Shown here: piece by piece, positions 7,176 through 14,667 of the stretch
Position numbering within the stretch: position 1 is the stretch's first letter
Layout of the letters: every line of letters starts with the position of its first letter
Notes under the pieces: model-generated
Told to the model about the DNA's origin: nothing
The model's database searches: none
Seen by the model: only the letters and a program-made list of their open reading frames with translations
Origin: Bacteroidales bacterium
GTDB taxonomy: Bacteria > Bacteroidota > Bacteroidia > Bacteroidales > UBA932
NCBI GenBank assembly: GCA_017555445.1
Contig: JAFZGK010000076.1
Location: 1 to 25,787 of the forward strand
Direction of reading: 5' to 3'
Length of the DNA stretch: 25,787 nucleotides
Made by a program: the position numbers and the translations under genes

Positions 7176-7924
7176 TGCTTGAACTTTTCGAGATGTGCAT
7201 ATATTCCATAATTGGAGAACACAAACGACGGCTTGTCACCTGAAAGATTAAGGTCTCGGTGGAATCCATTACTGCCATTGATCACGAAACATCTGTTCAT
7301 AATCTTTGCAGAAAGTCCGAACATCTTTGCGAAAATAGTTGCCTCGACTCGTTCTCCTTTCCACAGGTGCTTCTTCCTGAAAGGCTTATTATACAAGATC
7401 AGATTCTCCAATTCAGTATCAGAAACCCCGACAAAGAAATCCCGGAACTCAGTTGCCATACCTCTAAATGGCTTAGCCACACTAGGGCGCTTATAGCAGT
7501 ACTCCTCAAACCGTCCTATCAAATCTCCGTGAATCCTCTCCAGCTCAAGCATCAAAACAAAATACTTCCTCGCAATCCACACATCGCGAAACATTATGAA
7601 AGCCTTTTCAGCGTTCTTGCAGAACATTTCCTCGAATATCCTCAGCTGATGTAGAAAAGCTTTGATGCGTTCCAAATATTCGGCAACTTCCTTCTGCAGC
7701 ATATTGTTCTGCTCGATGTCAAGCCAATGCTCATAGATATACGTCCTTGACTTCATTGTCAAGGTTTCCACATTGGGATATTCGGTCTCAATATCATTAA
7801 CCAGGTTAGCAAACCCAAAATAGCTCCTGCTTTCAGCAGTACCATTGCTCCAAAATCCAACAACCCCGGCCATGGCACTGGCCACGGTCTGGGTTGTCGT
7901 CAATGTCTGTCTTAAGATATCCAT
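7163..7924 (-). CDS. Hypothetical protein next to the integrase
   Basis: I do not recognise this 253-residue protein. It appears soluble and alpha-helical: no signal peptide, a Leu/Glu/Lys-rich helical stretch over about residues 80-140, and aromatic-rich segments near residues 105-125 and 165-200. There is no clear catalytic motif. Its start is 8 bases after the integrase stop codon, so it is almost certainly co-transcribed with the integrase, which suggests a role in integration, excision or copy control; that is inference from position. The end of the gene contains the promoter for the next gene. Confidence 0.7.
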   Translation of the reverse strand: MDILRQTLTTTQTVASAMAGVVGFWSNGTAESRSYFGFANLVNDIETEYPNVETLTMKSRTYIYEHWLDIEQNNMLQKEVAEYLERIKAFLHQLRIFEEMFCKNAEKAFIMFRDVWIARKYFVLMLELERIHGDLIGRFEEYCYKRPSVAKPFRGMATEFRDFFVGVSDTELENLILYNKPFRKKHLWKGERVEATIFAKMFGLSAKIMNRCFVINGSNGFHRDLNLSGDKPSFVFSNYGIYAHLEKFKHCWV

Positions 7925-7932
7925 AGAGAATA

Positions 7933-9345
7933 CTAATCGAAATAGTTATACTTGTCAGTAATCTTCTCAATGATATCCAACTTATCGGCTTTGATATATT
8001 TCTTGAGCATTACAGGAGTCGTATGGCCGGTAATCTTCATAATGTCGTACAGATCCATTCCGCTCAAATACATCAATGTCGCTCCTGTTCTACGAGCTGT
8101 ATGAGTATGCACCAAATCCCACTTCGGATAACGGTTCCTGACAGGAGTGCCACCCTTAGTCTCAAGAATCTCTACACTTTCAGTCAAACCAGCCTCTTTG
8201 CAGATGTCCTTCAAATAGCGATTGATGACCTGATCCTCGAGATGGGGGAGAGAATAATCATACTTCTCAAGAATTCCCTTCAACTCCGAGCTGACTGGAA
8301 TACTTACCTGTGCGCCAGTCTTTTTCTGGATAAGGCTGATATACATAATCTCCTTTGTGCGGATCTCCGCCTTAGTCTTGCCCGGATTCTCTGGATCCGG
8401 AACATCCTCAATCCATCTTTTCGTATGAGTGTAAATCTGCTCCTTGGAAATGTAATTGTAGTCAGAAACTCGCTGGGCTGTCCACACACCAACCATAAAG
8501 ATATCGCGTGCCTGGTCATGGCCAACTCCGTACTTGCTCAGGTCGGCTTTCATGATTTTATCCAAATCCTCACGAGTCAAATAAATGCTGTCAGTCTCTA
8601 TCCTGGTACCCTTGAACTTCTTGTCCTTCCAGATAGAATTAGAATGAAGCCCCTCGCTTTCCGCGATAGATAAGATGTTCTTCAGTGTTCTGATACATTT
8701 TCCGGTAGTATTGACATTATATGCCTCTTTTAGAACATTTCCCTTTCTATCCTTAATTTCTGTCTTGAGATACGAAGTGAAATCGTGATAGAACTGCATA
8801 TCAATATCACCGAAATTGTACTCAGTCTTCTTGTATTTGCAGAACCTTTGGAACTGTACCAGAGCCTGCTTGACTGAACGCACAGTGTTAGGAGAAAAGT
8901 TTGTGCCTTTCTCAGTCTGCCTTGCACCGGATTTGATTTCTGTAACGTATCTGTCAATAAACTGAACAAGAGTGATCTTTGCCTTTTCTGCAGCCAAACG
9001 CTCTGCTTCCTCTTTCTCCTGTCGCTGCTGTTCGATCTCTTCGCGATAAACAATAGATTGAATCAATTCACGAAGTTCCTCCTTAGTGATTGTTCCACGT
9101 TCTTCAAAAATAGAGTTTACAGTTCGGCGGATTTCATCGGCAGTCTCAAGAGTTCTGCGAATATCATCGTGCTTAAGAAACTTATCACGAGCCTTCTCGT
9201 CATTTCGTTTAGCCCAAATAGACTCGTTAATATACAATCCAGTACCTTGCTTAATCTGAAGCTTAGTCTTAAAGTCTTGAACTCTAACTTTAATCTGTGC
9301 CAAGCCGTCTTTCCCTACGACTCCAAGAACCATAGTAGCTGCCAT
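7933..9345 (-). CDS. int: Tyrosine recombinase/integrase
   Basis: This 470-residue site-specific recombinase should integrate and excise the element. An N-terminal arm-DNA-binding domain (about residues 1-85) is followed by a charged helical linker rich in Glu/Arg (100-125), an SAM-like core-binding domain (125-235) and a C-terminal catalytic domain. The catalytic residues are visible: Arg292 (AQRVSD), Lys341/342 (IQKKTG), His415 and Arg418 (HTARR), His441 (TGHTTP) and the nucleophile Tyr450. The set is complete, so the enzyme is likely active. Length and layout match Bacteroidota element integrases. It is the outermost gene on the right, adjacent to repeat-rich DNA and chromosomal genes, which places the right attachment site just beyond it. 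Confidence 0.95.
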   Translation of the reverse strand: MAATMVLGVVGKDGLAQIKVRVQDFKTKLQIKQGTGLYINESIWAKRNDEKARDKFLKHDDIRRTLETADEIRRTVNSIFEERGTITKEELRELIQSIVYREEIEQQRQEKEEAERLAAEKAKITLVQFIDRYVTEIKSGARQTEKGTNFSPNTVRSVKQALVQFQRFCKYKKTEYNFGDIDMQFYHDFTSYLKTEIKDRKGNVLKEAYNVNTTGKCIRTLKNILSIAESEGLHSNSIWKDKKFKGTRIETDSIYLTREDLDKIMKADLSKYGVGHDQARDIFMVGVWTAQRVSDYNYISKEQIYTHTKRWIEDVPDPENPGKTKAEIRTKEIMYISLIQKKTGAQVSIPVSSELKGILEKYDYSLPHLEDQVINRYLKDICKEAGLTESVEILETKGGTPVRNRYPKWDLVHTHTARRTGATLMYLSGMDLYDIMKITGHTTPVMLKKYIKADKLDIIEKITDKYNYFD

Positions 9346-9370
9346 AATTTCAACGTTTTAATATCCATGA

Positions 9371-9378
9371 CAAATATA
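9371..9378 (-). promoter_or_regulatory. Promoter -7 box for the integrase
   Basis: TATATTTG on the minus strand matches TAnnTTTG and lies 26 bases before the integrase ATG. I see no good upstream TTG box at 19-21 bases. The box overlaps an inverted copy of the TTACTATAA repeat. Confidence 0.5.
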
Positions 9379-9417
9379 GTAACATTTTTGGGAAACATTA
9401 CTATAACGTTACTATAA
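9375..9417. repeat. TTACTATAA direct repeat with an inverted partner at the integrase promoter
   Basis: TTACTATAA occurs at 9398-9406 and 9409-9417, two bases apart, and its inverse TATAGTAA at 9375-9382 covers the promoter box. This could be an operator or an integrase/excisionase binding site. Confidence 0.6.
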
Positions 9418-9424
9418 ATTGGAG

Positions 9425-9468
9425 AAACTATTGCAAACTATTGGAGAGTATTGTGTTAAAGTGTATTG
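9425..9468. repeat. AAACTATTG-type direct repeats upstream of the integrase
   Basis: AAACTATTG occurs at 9425-9433 and 9435-9443, followed by related AGTATTG (9447-9453) and TGTATTG (9462-9468). Short imperfect repeats at an element end are typical of integrase arm-type sites. With the adjoining repeats and terminators they account for the roughly 310-base non-coding stretch 9346-9658. Confidence 0.5.
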
Positions 9469-9535
9469 AAAGTCAGCACATTAGCATTATATCGTTTATA
9501 ATACTTTCCTCAAATGTCGTTCCGGTGGCACCACC

Positions 9536-9570
9536 AAAAACCCTCGTAGATGCATTCTACGAGGGTTTTT
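9536..9570. terminator. Perfect bidirectional hairpin terminator at the element/chromosome edge
   Basis: AAAAACCCTCGTAGA (9536-9550) and its exact complement (9556-9570) form a 15-base-pair arm pair with a 5-base loop and T runs on both strands. No gene ends directly before it on the plus strand within the window, so it may be the orphan terminator of the gene used as the integration site. Confidence 0.75.
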
Positions 9571-9621
9571 CGTTTCGCTGTCACTACATTGGTACTATAT
9601 TGTGATCAAGCGTGACATAAT

Positions 9622-9655
9622 AAAAAACTGGCCTGCAATTGCAGACCAGTTTTTT
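9622..9655 (-). terminator. Terminator of the debranching-type glycosidase gene
   Basis: AAAAAACTGG ... CCAGTTTTTT arms with a CTGCAATTGCAG inner palindrome span 9622-9655, a few bases after the glycosidase stop codon. T runs on both strands make it potentially bidirectional. Confidence 0.75.
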
Positions 9656-9658
9656 GTC

Positions 9659-11743
9659 TTAGTATGTTAGTGCGGTTTCGTAGTAGGTGTCGAAGCATGG
9701 GTAGCTGTCGAGCGGGTCAGGAGTGCAGAATGCTACGCCTTCAAAGACAGGGGAGTCTGTATGTCCTGCAGGCTCAGAGAGGATGATCTGCGCGTTGCAT
9801 CCCTCGAGATCAACTGTTACTCTTCCATTCTTGTATTTATAATGAAGAGTGCCGCCGCCCACCTTGACTGATGTCTCGATTGAAGTGATTTCTGACGGGA
9901 TTCTTGGCTCCACTATAATCTTTCCGTTCAGGAGGTCTGGGCGTATACCTAGGAAATGCTGATACCATACGCGGAGGTGTTCTGCGTTGCTCCATGCCTG
10001 GAGGAAGGTGCCCGAACGATTGACCCAGGCCTGTCCCTCACGTGGATGCGCATCTGCATTTTCACTGAGGCTGCCGATTGCACCTTCATGGAGGGCCTGT
10101 CTGTTCATGTTCTTGAAGAGCTCCCATGCCGTGTCCACCTGACCGTATTCGATCATTCTCTGCATTGCTATACCATTGTTCCACAACCAGATTGTACCAT
10201 TGTGGTATGCATCATCCTTGTGATAATAATGCCAGTTTTCGTGCTGAGGATGGAATTGCTTGTCCCACTGCGCAAGCGAAGCCACTCCCCAAGGATATAC
10301 AAGCTCTTCCCATGTCCTTCGGGTCACCTGCTGCTTGAAATCCTCATCAAGAATGAGGTCGAAGCAGTAGAGCTGATTAGGACGGAACTGTACATCAGCA
10401 GATCCGTCAGTGTTGAGGTGGTCATAGATAAGACCGTTCTCCTTGTCGCAGAAATCATACTCGAAATTGCTTGCAAGCATTACTGCAAGTCCACTCCATT
10501 TTTCTGCTGCACCTTCGTCTCCAAGAAGACCTGCTATCTTGCTTCCTGCCACAAGCTGCTGATACCAGAGAGCCTGGATGTCGTTTGCGCGGTTGCCGCG
10601 AGGTGAGCCAGGTATGCCGTTGCGCTTCACATCCATCCATGTGTCGGCATCTGCATGAGTAAGGTAACCCTTCTCATCGATGTAATTCTTGATTGAAGCC
10701 TCGATGCTCATGCTGATTGCTGGGTAAAGGTCATGGAGGAATTCTGTATCGCCCGAATATTCTGCGAGTTCGAGAGCCTGGATCACGAAGCGAGGGGTGC
10801 CGTCTGTAGTATTGTAGAGAATGCCTTCGAGATTGGCCCTGTTAGGAATTCGACCATAGGTCTCGGACTCCGGATCTGTATCCTGAAGCTCTGCAAAGTC
10901 CATGAGAATCTGCTTTGCAATGTCGAACTGACCTGTCACAAGACATGCTCCCGGCATGGAAATGAACATGTCGCGTCCCCAATATTCATTGAACCAAGGA
11001 AGGCCTGCATAAATTCCGTTGCCCTGCTGCTCAGTGATGAGTTCATCCATTGTGATGGTGATCCAGTCGAGAGCCTTGTCAAGTTCCGGGAGATTAGTCT
11101 TCACAGGATTATATTCAGCGACAAGAGAATTGATTCTCTCTTTTCTCTCATTGATCATCTCCTGACCGTTCTTCATGAACTCCTCATAAAGCGAACGGCA
11201 TTCATCTTCTGTTCCATAAGTCAGTACAAATCCATTGTCGCCATCGCTTCCAAGCATGATACGCTTGTCCGGAGCCTCTTTCGGAATGAAGAAGTTACCA
11301 TTGTCCTTAATATACGATTCATGCTCAAGCAGAGTCTGGTCAAAGCTTATGGATGTGTATTGGGCATAGGTTTCTACACCTATATGGATTATAGGGAGAT
11401 TGTCCATCATGCGGAAGGTTTCAACAGCATTGTCCCATTTACGAATAAGTCTGTCTGGATAAACAATGCATTCTGCCTCACTTCTGTCCAAAGCCGTTCC
11501 ATCAACTGAAATTATGTAGTCTGCCAGAATACGCTTCTTGGCAATATTCCATCCTGAATACCATTGCAGCTCCTTCTGATGAGTTGTGCCGTACCAGAAT
11601 CCGGACTTCTTGTCTGTATATGAATATTCCCTGTTCTCCTCGGCGAGTACCTCCACTCCGAGTTCATCTGTGCGGAAACCGGTGTCTCCGCAAGAATAAA
11701 TAACTGCAGCAGCAGTGATGCACATAAGTGTTTTGAGTTTCAT
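9659..11743 (-). CDS. Lipoprotein glycosidase of the amylo-alpha-1,6-glucosidase (glycogen debranching, GH133-like) type
   Basis: This 694-residue enzyme has the (alpha/alpha)6 catalytic domain typical of the C-terminal half of glycogen debranching enzymes. Visible hallmarks are YWGRDMFISMPG (about 255-265, usually WGRDtmisLpG), NTTDGTPRFV (near 311-320), DADTWMDV (365-372) and ANDIQALWY (386-394). The first 18 residues form a short basic-hydrophobic signal ending in IYSC, so Cys18 is probably lipidated. That places the enzyme on a membrane facing the periplasm or outside, not in the cytoplasm where glycogen is debranched. It may act on imported maltodextrins or other alpha-glucans; specificity cannot be read from sequence. 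The ATG is 8 bases after the LuxR-type gene, forming an operon closed by the terminator at 9622-9655. Confidence 0.82.
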   Translation of the reverse strand: MKLKTLMCITAAAVIYSCGDTGFRTDELGVEVLAEENREYSYTDKKSGFWYGTTHQKELQWYSGWNIAKKRILADYIISVDGTALDRSEAECIVYPDRLIRKWDNAVETFRMMDNLPIIHIGVETYAQYTSISFDQTLLEHESYIKDNGNFFIPKEAPDKRIMLGSDGDNGFVLTYGTEDECRSLYEEFMKNGQEMINERKERINSLVAEYNPVKTNLPELDKALDWITITMDELITEQQGNGIYAGLPWFNEYWGRDMFISMPGACLVTGQFDIAKQILMDFAELQDTDPESETYGRIPNRANLEGILYNTTDGTPRFVIQALELAEYSGDTEFLHDLYPAISMSIEASIKNYIDEKGYLTHADADTWMDVKRNGIPGSPRGNRANDIQALWYQQLVAGSKIAGLLGDEGAAEKWSGLAVMLASNFEYDFCDKENGLIYDHLNTDGSADVQFRPNQLYCFDLILDEDFKQQVTRRTWEELVYPWGVASLAQWDKQFHPQHENWHYYHKDDAYHNGTIWLWNNGIAMQRMIEYGQVDTAWELFKNMNRQALHEGAIGSLSENADAHPREGQAWVNRSGTFLQAWSNAEHLRVWYQHFLGIRPDLLNGKIIVEPRIPSEITSIETSVKVGGGTLHYKYKNGRVTVDLEGCNAQIILSEPAGHTDSPVFEGVAFCTPDPLDSYPCFDTYYETALTY

Positions 11744-11751
11744 ATCAATAG

Positions 11752-12333
11752 TTAGATTTCATTGAGTTCAACAATACCTGAGAATACGGCAAAGACTGTC
11801 AGCTTGCCGAGAGAGCGTGTATGAAGTTTTTCACAGATGTTGTTGCGGTGGAATATTACCGTGGTCAACGAGATTCCTAGTTTTTCAGCTATTTCCTTGT
11901 TGATGAACCCTTTGACCATGAATGCAAGAACCTCCTTTTCACGAGGGGACAGGCGGCTTCCTGCATTGAGCTTCTGTTCCATTATGACGTTTTGCTGTCC
12001 GTAGCTTTGTATACTCTGCAGCAATCCGCTAATAATGTCATGTTCAGGACGTGATACATCCAGGATCCTGAACCCTGCTCTTTCAATGTTTCCGTCAGGT
12101 CCTGCAGAGAGAACGAGAGTCATGTGTTTCAATGTCTCGAACTCGTCTGAATGTGAAAAAAGCATCTCAGAACTCACAAAAAAATGCACGAAATGGCGGT
12201 TGGAGTCCCTGACGTAGCTTTCTATATCATTATAGGCGTGCACTTCGACCTGACTGAACATGTCATATAGGATGTTCTTCAGTGCCATGCAGCTCAGATT
12301 ATTGGCATCTATAATTGCAAAACATGGTGTCAT
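11752..12333 (-). CDS. LuxR-type response regulator with degenerate receiver
   Basis: This protein of about 193 residues has a C-terminal LuxR/GerE helix-turn-helix (LSPREKEVLAFMVKG, then NKEIAEKLGISLTTVIFH) and an N-terminal receiver-like fold. The receiver begins well (CFAIIDANNL), but the strand that should end in the phospho-accepting Asp reads HFVHFFVSSEML and has none. Regulation by phosphorylation is therefore unlikely. I chose the ATG at 12331-12333, where the receiver strand begins, rather than the TTG nine bases upstream. It is the first gene of an operon with the glycosidase and likely controls it, or related carbohydrate genes. No sensor kinase gene is adjacent. Confidence 0.82.
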   Translation of the reverse strand: MTPCFAIIDANNLSCMALKNILYDMFSQVEVHAYNDIESYVRDSNRHFVHFFVSSEMLFSHSDEFETLKHMTLVLSAGPDGNIERAGFRILDVSRPEHDIISGLLQSIQSYGQQNVIMEQKLNAGSRLSPREKEVLAFMVKGFINKEIAEKLGISLTTVIFHRNNICEKLHTRSLGKLTVFAVFSGIVELNEI

Positions 12334-12339
12334 ACTCTG

Positions 12340-12347
12340 CAAATATA
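12340..12347 (-). promoter_or_regulatory. Candidate -7 box for the luxR-glycosidase operon
   Basis: TATATTTG on the minus strand matches TAnnTTTG but ends only 6 bases before the preferred ATG, so the transcript would be nearly leaderless. The nearest TTTG box upstream is 24 bases away, longer than usual. Confidence 0.4.
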
Positions 12348-12392
12348 GCCATAAAAGATGTTAGATTTCACCAAAATGAAAGAAACTTCATC

Positions 12393-12428
12393 TTTTCGGA
12401 CAATATGTAAAAAAATTGCCTACCTTTG
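12393..12428 (+). promoter_or_regulatory. Candidate promoter for nhaA
   Basis: TACCTTTG (12421-12428) matches the TAnnTTTG box. A TTTTCGG stretch (12393-12399) lies 21 bases upstream as a weak -33 box. The leader to the ATG is about 70 bases and contains ACCTTT ... AAAGGT arms (12449-12454 and 12471-12476) that could form a small hairpin. Confidence 0.5.
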
Positions 12429-12503
12429 AGCCCGTTTTCAATAAACAGACCTTTAAGGCCTAAAATCATCAAAGGTGCAAATAACTAACTGACTTTTATT
12501 GAA

Positions 12504-13862
12504 ATGCCACACAATCAAACAACAAACTACAGTTTTCTGAGCCACCTGAAGGCCCACATCTCTTCAAGTATGGTGCTCATCGTATGTACTGTACTTGCTC
12601 TCATCTGTGCGAATATACCAGGTGTAAAGGACTGGTATTTCGGACTTTGGGAAAATGAAGTAGCCTTCTCGATCGGAAACTTCAACCTCTTCAGCCATAA
12701 CGGACATGCAATGAACGTCGTTGAGGTCATCAACGATTTCCTTATGGCCATCTTCTTCCTTTCTGTAGGACTTGAGATCAAGCGCGAGATTCAGGTCGGT
12801 GAACTTTCAAGCCGTGAAAAGGCTATGCTTCCTATCATCGGAGCATGCGGCGGTATGATCGTTCCTGTCCTCGTCTTCTGGCTCTTCTGTCCAGGTGATG
12901 CAGCTATGCAGAGAGGTCTTGCCATCCCGATGGCTACAGATATCGCATTTTCACTCGGAGTACTTTCAGTATTCAAGACAAGAGTTCCACTCGGTCTCAA
13001 GGTGTTCCTTGCTGCCCTTGCAGTAGCAGACGACCTTGGCGGTATCATCGTGATCGCTCTTTTCTATACATCGCATATCAATATGACAGCTCTTGTCGTA
13101 TCTGGTATCTGTGTTGCTGTACTTGTTCTTGGTAATATCCTGAAGATGCGCTCGAAGGCCTTCTATCTCGGAATAGGACTCGTCCTCTGGTATTTCATGC
13201 TTAATTCCGGAATCCATGCGACAATTGCCGGTGTGATCGTGGCATTCTGTATCCCTTCAACACTTCGCAAGGGTACAGGTCACTATCTTGAACGGATAAG
13301 AACCAACGTGAGCAAGTTCCCTGTAATTGACGTGGATAACAGACATAGTACGATTGTATTCACTCATGAGGAGATGCATATACTTAAAAGCATCGAGTCG
13401 GCTGCCGATAAGATGATCAGCCCTCTCCAGAACATTGAGGATCATCTTCATGTATGGATCAACAATCTCGTGATTCCTCTCTTTGCATTCGCCAATGCAG
13501 GTATCGATCTTTCGCAGATGAGCTTCGGCAGCCTGTTCTCAGGTGTTGGTCTCGCAGTAATGCTCGGTCTCGTGCTCGGAAAGTTCATCGGAGTGTTCTC
13601 TTTCTCGTGGCTTGCAATCAAGCTCAAGATCGTTTCACTGCCAGCCAACACTACTTGGAAGGCATTTGCAAGTGTCTGCGTGATCTGCGGTATCGGATTC
13701 ACAGTGTCTATGTTCATCGCTGACCTTTCATACTCTGGTCTCGGTGCACAGGGTGCTGCTCTCCTCAATGAGGCAAAGCTTGGTGTTCTCGTAGGATCAG
13801 TCATTGCTGCTGTTCTTGGCGTGATTCTCCTTGGAAGAACATTGCCTGCTGAAAAGAAATAA
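12504..13862 (+). CDS. nhaA: Na+/H+ antiporter NhaA
   Basis: This 452-residue inner-membrane protein exchanges internal Na+ for external protons and supports sodium and pH homeostasis. The ion-binding aspartate pair of NhaA is visible in ALAVADDLGG near residues 171-180, and the preceding ATDIAFSLG run and the VGLEIKREIQVGEL loop are family hallmarks. About a dozen hydrophobic segments are present. Compared with E. coli NhaA there is a hydrophilic insert of roughly 45 residues (about 255-310) between the middle and late helices, which I believe is common in Bacteroidota homologues. It is a single-gene unit with its own promoter and a terminator at 13884. Confidence 0.95.
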   Translation: MPHNQTTNYSFLSHLKAHISSSMVLIVCTVLALICANIPGVKDWYFGLWENEVAFSIGNFNLFSHNGHAMNVVEVINDFLMAIFFLSVGLEIKREIQVGELSSREKAMLPIIGACGGMIVPVLVFWLFCPGDAAMQRGLAIPMATDIAFSLGVLSVFKTRVPLGLKVFLAALAVADDLGGIIVIALFYTSHINMTALVVSGICVAVLVLGNILKMRSKAFYLGIGLVLWYFMLNSGIHATIAGVIVAFCIPSTLRKGTGHYLERIRTNVSKFPVIDVDNRHSTIVFTHEEMHILKSIESAADKMISPLQNIEDHLHVWINNLVIPLFAFANAGIDLSQMSFGSLFSGVGLAVMLGLVLGKFIGVFSFSWLAIKLKIVSLPANTTWKAFASVCVICGIGFTVSMFIADLSYSGLGAQGAALLNEAKLGVLVGSVIAAVLGVILLGRTLPAEKK

Positions 13863-13883
13863 TTCTGACCTTAATACATATTC

Positions 13884-13920
13884 ATCGGTGACTGGTGCAT
13901 ATGCCGGTCACCGATTTTTA
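13884..13920 (+). terminator. Terminator of nhaA
   Basis: ATCGGTGAC (13884-13892) and GTCACCGAT (13907-13915) form a 9-base-pair stem extended by TGG/CCG pairs, followed by a T run at 13915-13919. Confidence 0.75.
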
Positions 13921-13921
13921 T

Positions 13922-13929
13922 TATCTTTA
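13922..13929 (+). promoter_or_regulatory. Possible -7 box for trmO
   Basis: TATCTTTA is one mismatch from TAnnTTTG and sits directly after the nhaA terminator, 15 bases before the trmO ATG. No convincing -33 box is seen. Confidence 0.3.
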
Positions 13930-13944
13930 CCGAAAATCCTGATA

Positions 13945-14667
13945 ATGGAAATAAGCCCGATAGCCAGAATATATACAGACTTTCCTGAAAAGTTCGGCAT
14001 ACCGCGTCAGAGCGGCCTTGCCCCTGCATTGCGTGGAAGAATTGTATTCGAATCTTCGTACCGTAATATCGATTCATTGCGCGGTCTGGAGGACTTTTCG
14101 CATATATGGCTTATATGGGAGTTTTCCGCCAACGTCAGAAGGGGGTCGACAGATGACCAAATGGACCATATGAACCATATGAAATGGCAGCCTACCGTAC
14201 GGCCTCCGAGATTGGGAGGAAATGCACACATCGGGGTTTTTGCTACGCGTTCACCGTTCAGGCCTAATCCATTGGGGCTTTCATGCGTAGAACTTATAAA
14301 GATAGAATCCGATACTCCTGACGGTCCTGTCATACATGTTAAGGGGGCAGACCTGATGGACGGAACGCCTATCTATGACATAAAGCCATATGTCGCCTAT
14401 GCGGATTCTCATCCTGATGCGCACTGCGGTTTTATAGACAACTTGTCAGAAAAGCGTCTGGAAGTGCTTTACGAGCCTCGGGCAGCTACAGCCGTCAGCA
14501 ATACGGAACTCATGGAGTCCCTTACGGAAGTGCTGAGTCTTGATCCCAGACCCGCATATCAGAATGACCCTCACAGGGTGTACGGACTTTCGTTCGCCGG
14601 TATGAACGTACACTTTCATGTGATGGGCAATACATTGACAGTAACAGATATACAGACAAACCTATGA
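13945..14667 (+). CDS. trmO: tRNA (t6A37) N6-methyltransferase TrmO
   Basis: This 240-residue protein methylates N6-threonylcarbamoyladenosine at position 37 of certain tRNAs using S-adenosylmethionine. It is the TsaA/YaeB fold, not a classical Rossmann methyltransferase. Visible hallmarks are the N-terminal SPIARIYTDFPEKFGIPRQ, the GLAPALRGRIVFE segment, and the conserved GVFATRSPFRPNPLGLSCV near residues 94-112, followed by a DGTPIYDIKPYVAYAD motif. The frame is open upstream to 13831, but the ATG at 13945 is chosen because the conserved sequence begins right there and the upstream part overlaps nhaA and its terminator. The stop overlaps the next start as ATGA. Confidence 0.92.
   Translation: MEISPIARIYTDFPEKFGIPRQSGLAPALRGRIVFESSYRNIDSLRGLEDFSHIWLIWEFSANVRRGSTDDQMDHMNHMKWQPTVRPPRLGGNAHIGVFATRSPFRPNPLGLSCVELIKIESDTPDGPVIHVKGADLMDGTPIYDIKPYVAYADSHPDAHCGFIDNLSEKRLEVLYEPRAATAVSNTELMESLTEVLSLDPRPAYQNDPHRVYGLSFAGMNVHFHVMGNTLTVTDIQTNL

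Larger units (their letters stand above)
601..9535. mobile_element. Integrative element with replication module and RloAB/nuclease cargo
   Basis: All genes from 807 to 9345 run on the minus strand and include an integrase at the right edge, an excisionase-like HTH gene, a primase/ATPase replication module and cargo. On the right the ordinary chromosome begins by the terminator at 9536. The left end is not resolved: no direct repeat matching the right edge was found by eye, and the gene at 1-600 may be inside or outside the element. No relaxase, coupling protein or conjugation gene is seen between 601 and 9535. Confidence 0.6.

Noticed and set aside
8023..8673. Plus-strand open frame of 216 codons opposite the integrase gene
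   Set aside because: It is antisense to the integrase catalytic domain, has no promoter or family motif, and follows the integrase codon periodicity.
689..9519. CAAATGTCG shared between 9511-9519 and (inverted) 689-697 as att repeats
   Set aside because: The copies are in opposite orientation, only nine bases long, and the left one is part of a local repeat family; a direct repeat would be expected.
9505..9535. 3' end of a tRNA gene (CAAAT ... CCGGTGGCACCACCA) as attachment site
   Set aside because: Bases around CAAAT and CACCACCA resemble a T-loop and acceptor end, but no register gives a proper 7-base T-loop, 5-base stem and 7-base acceptor followed by CCA. I cannot call a tRNA fragment.
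10733..11509. Long plus-strand open frame of 258 codons opposite the glycosidase gene
   Set aside because: It lies wholly antisense to a gene with clear family motifs and has no recognisable protein features; it is a coding shadow.
12449..12476. Riboswitch in the nhaA leader
   Set aside because: Only a short ACCTTT/AAAGGT pairing is visible and no known riboswitch consensus could be recognised.
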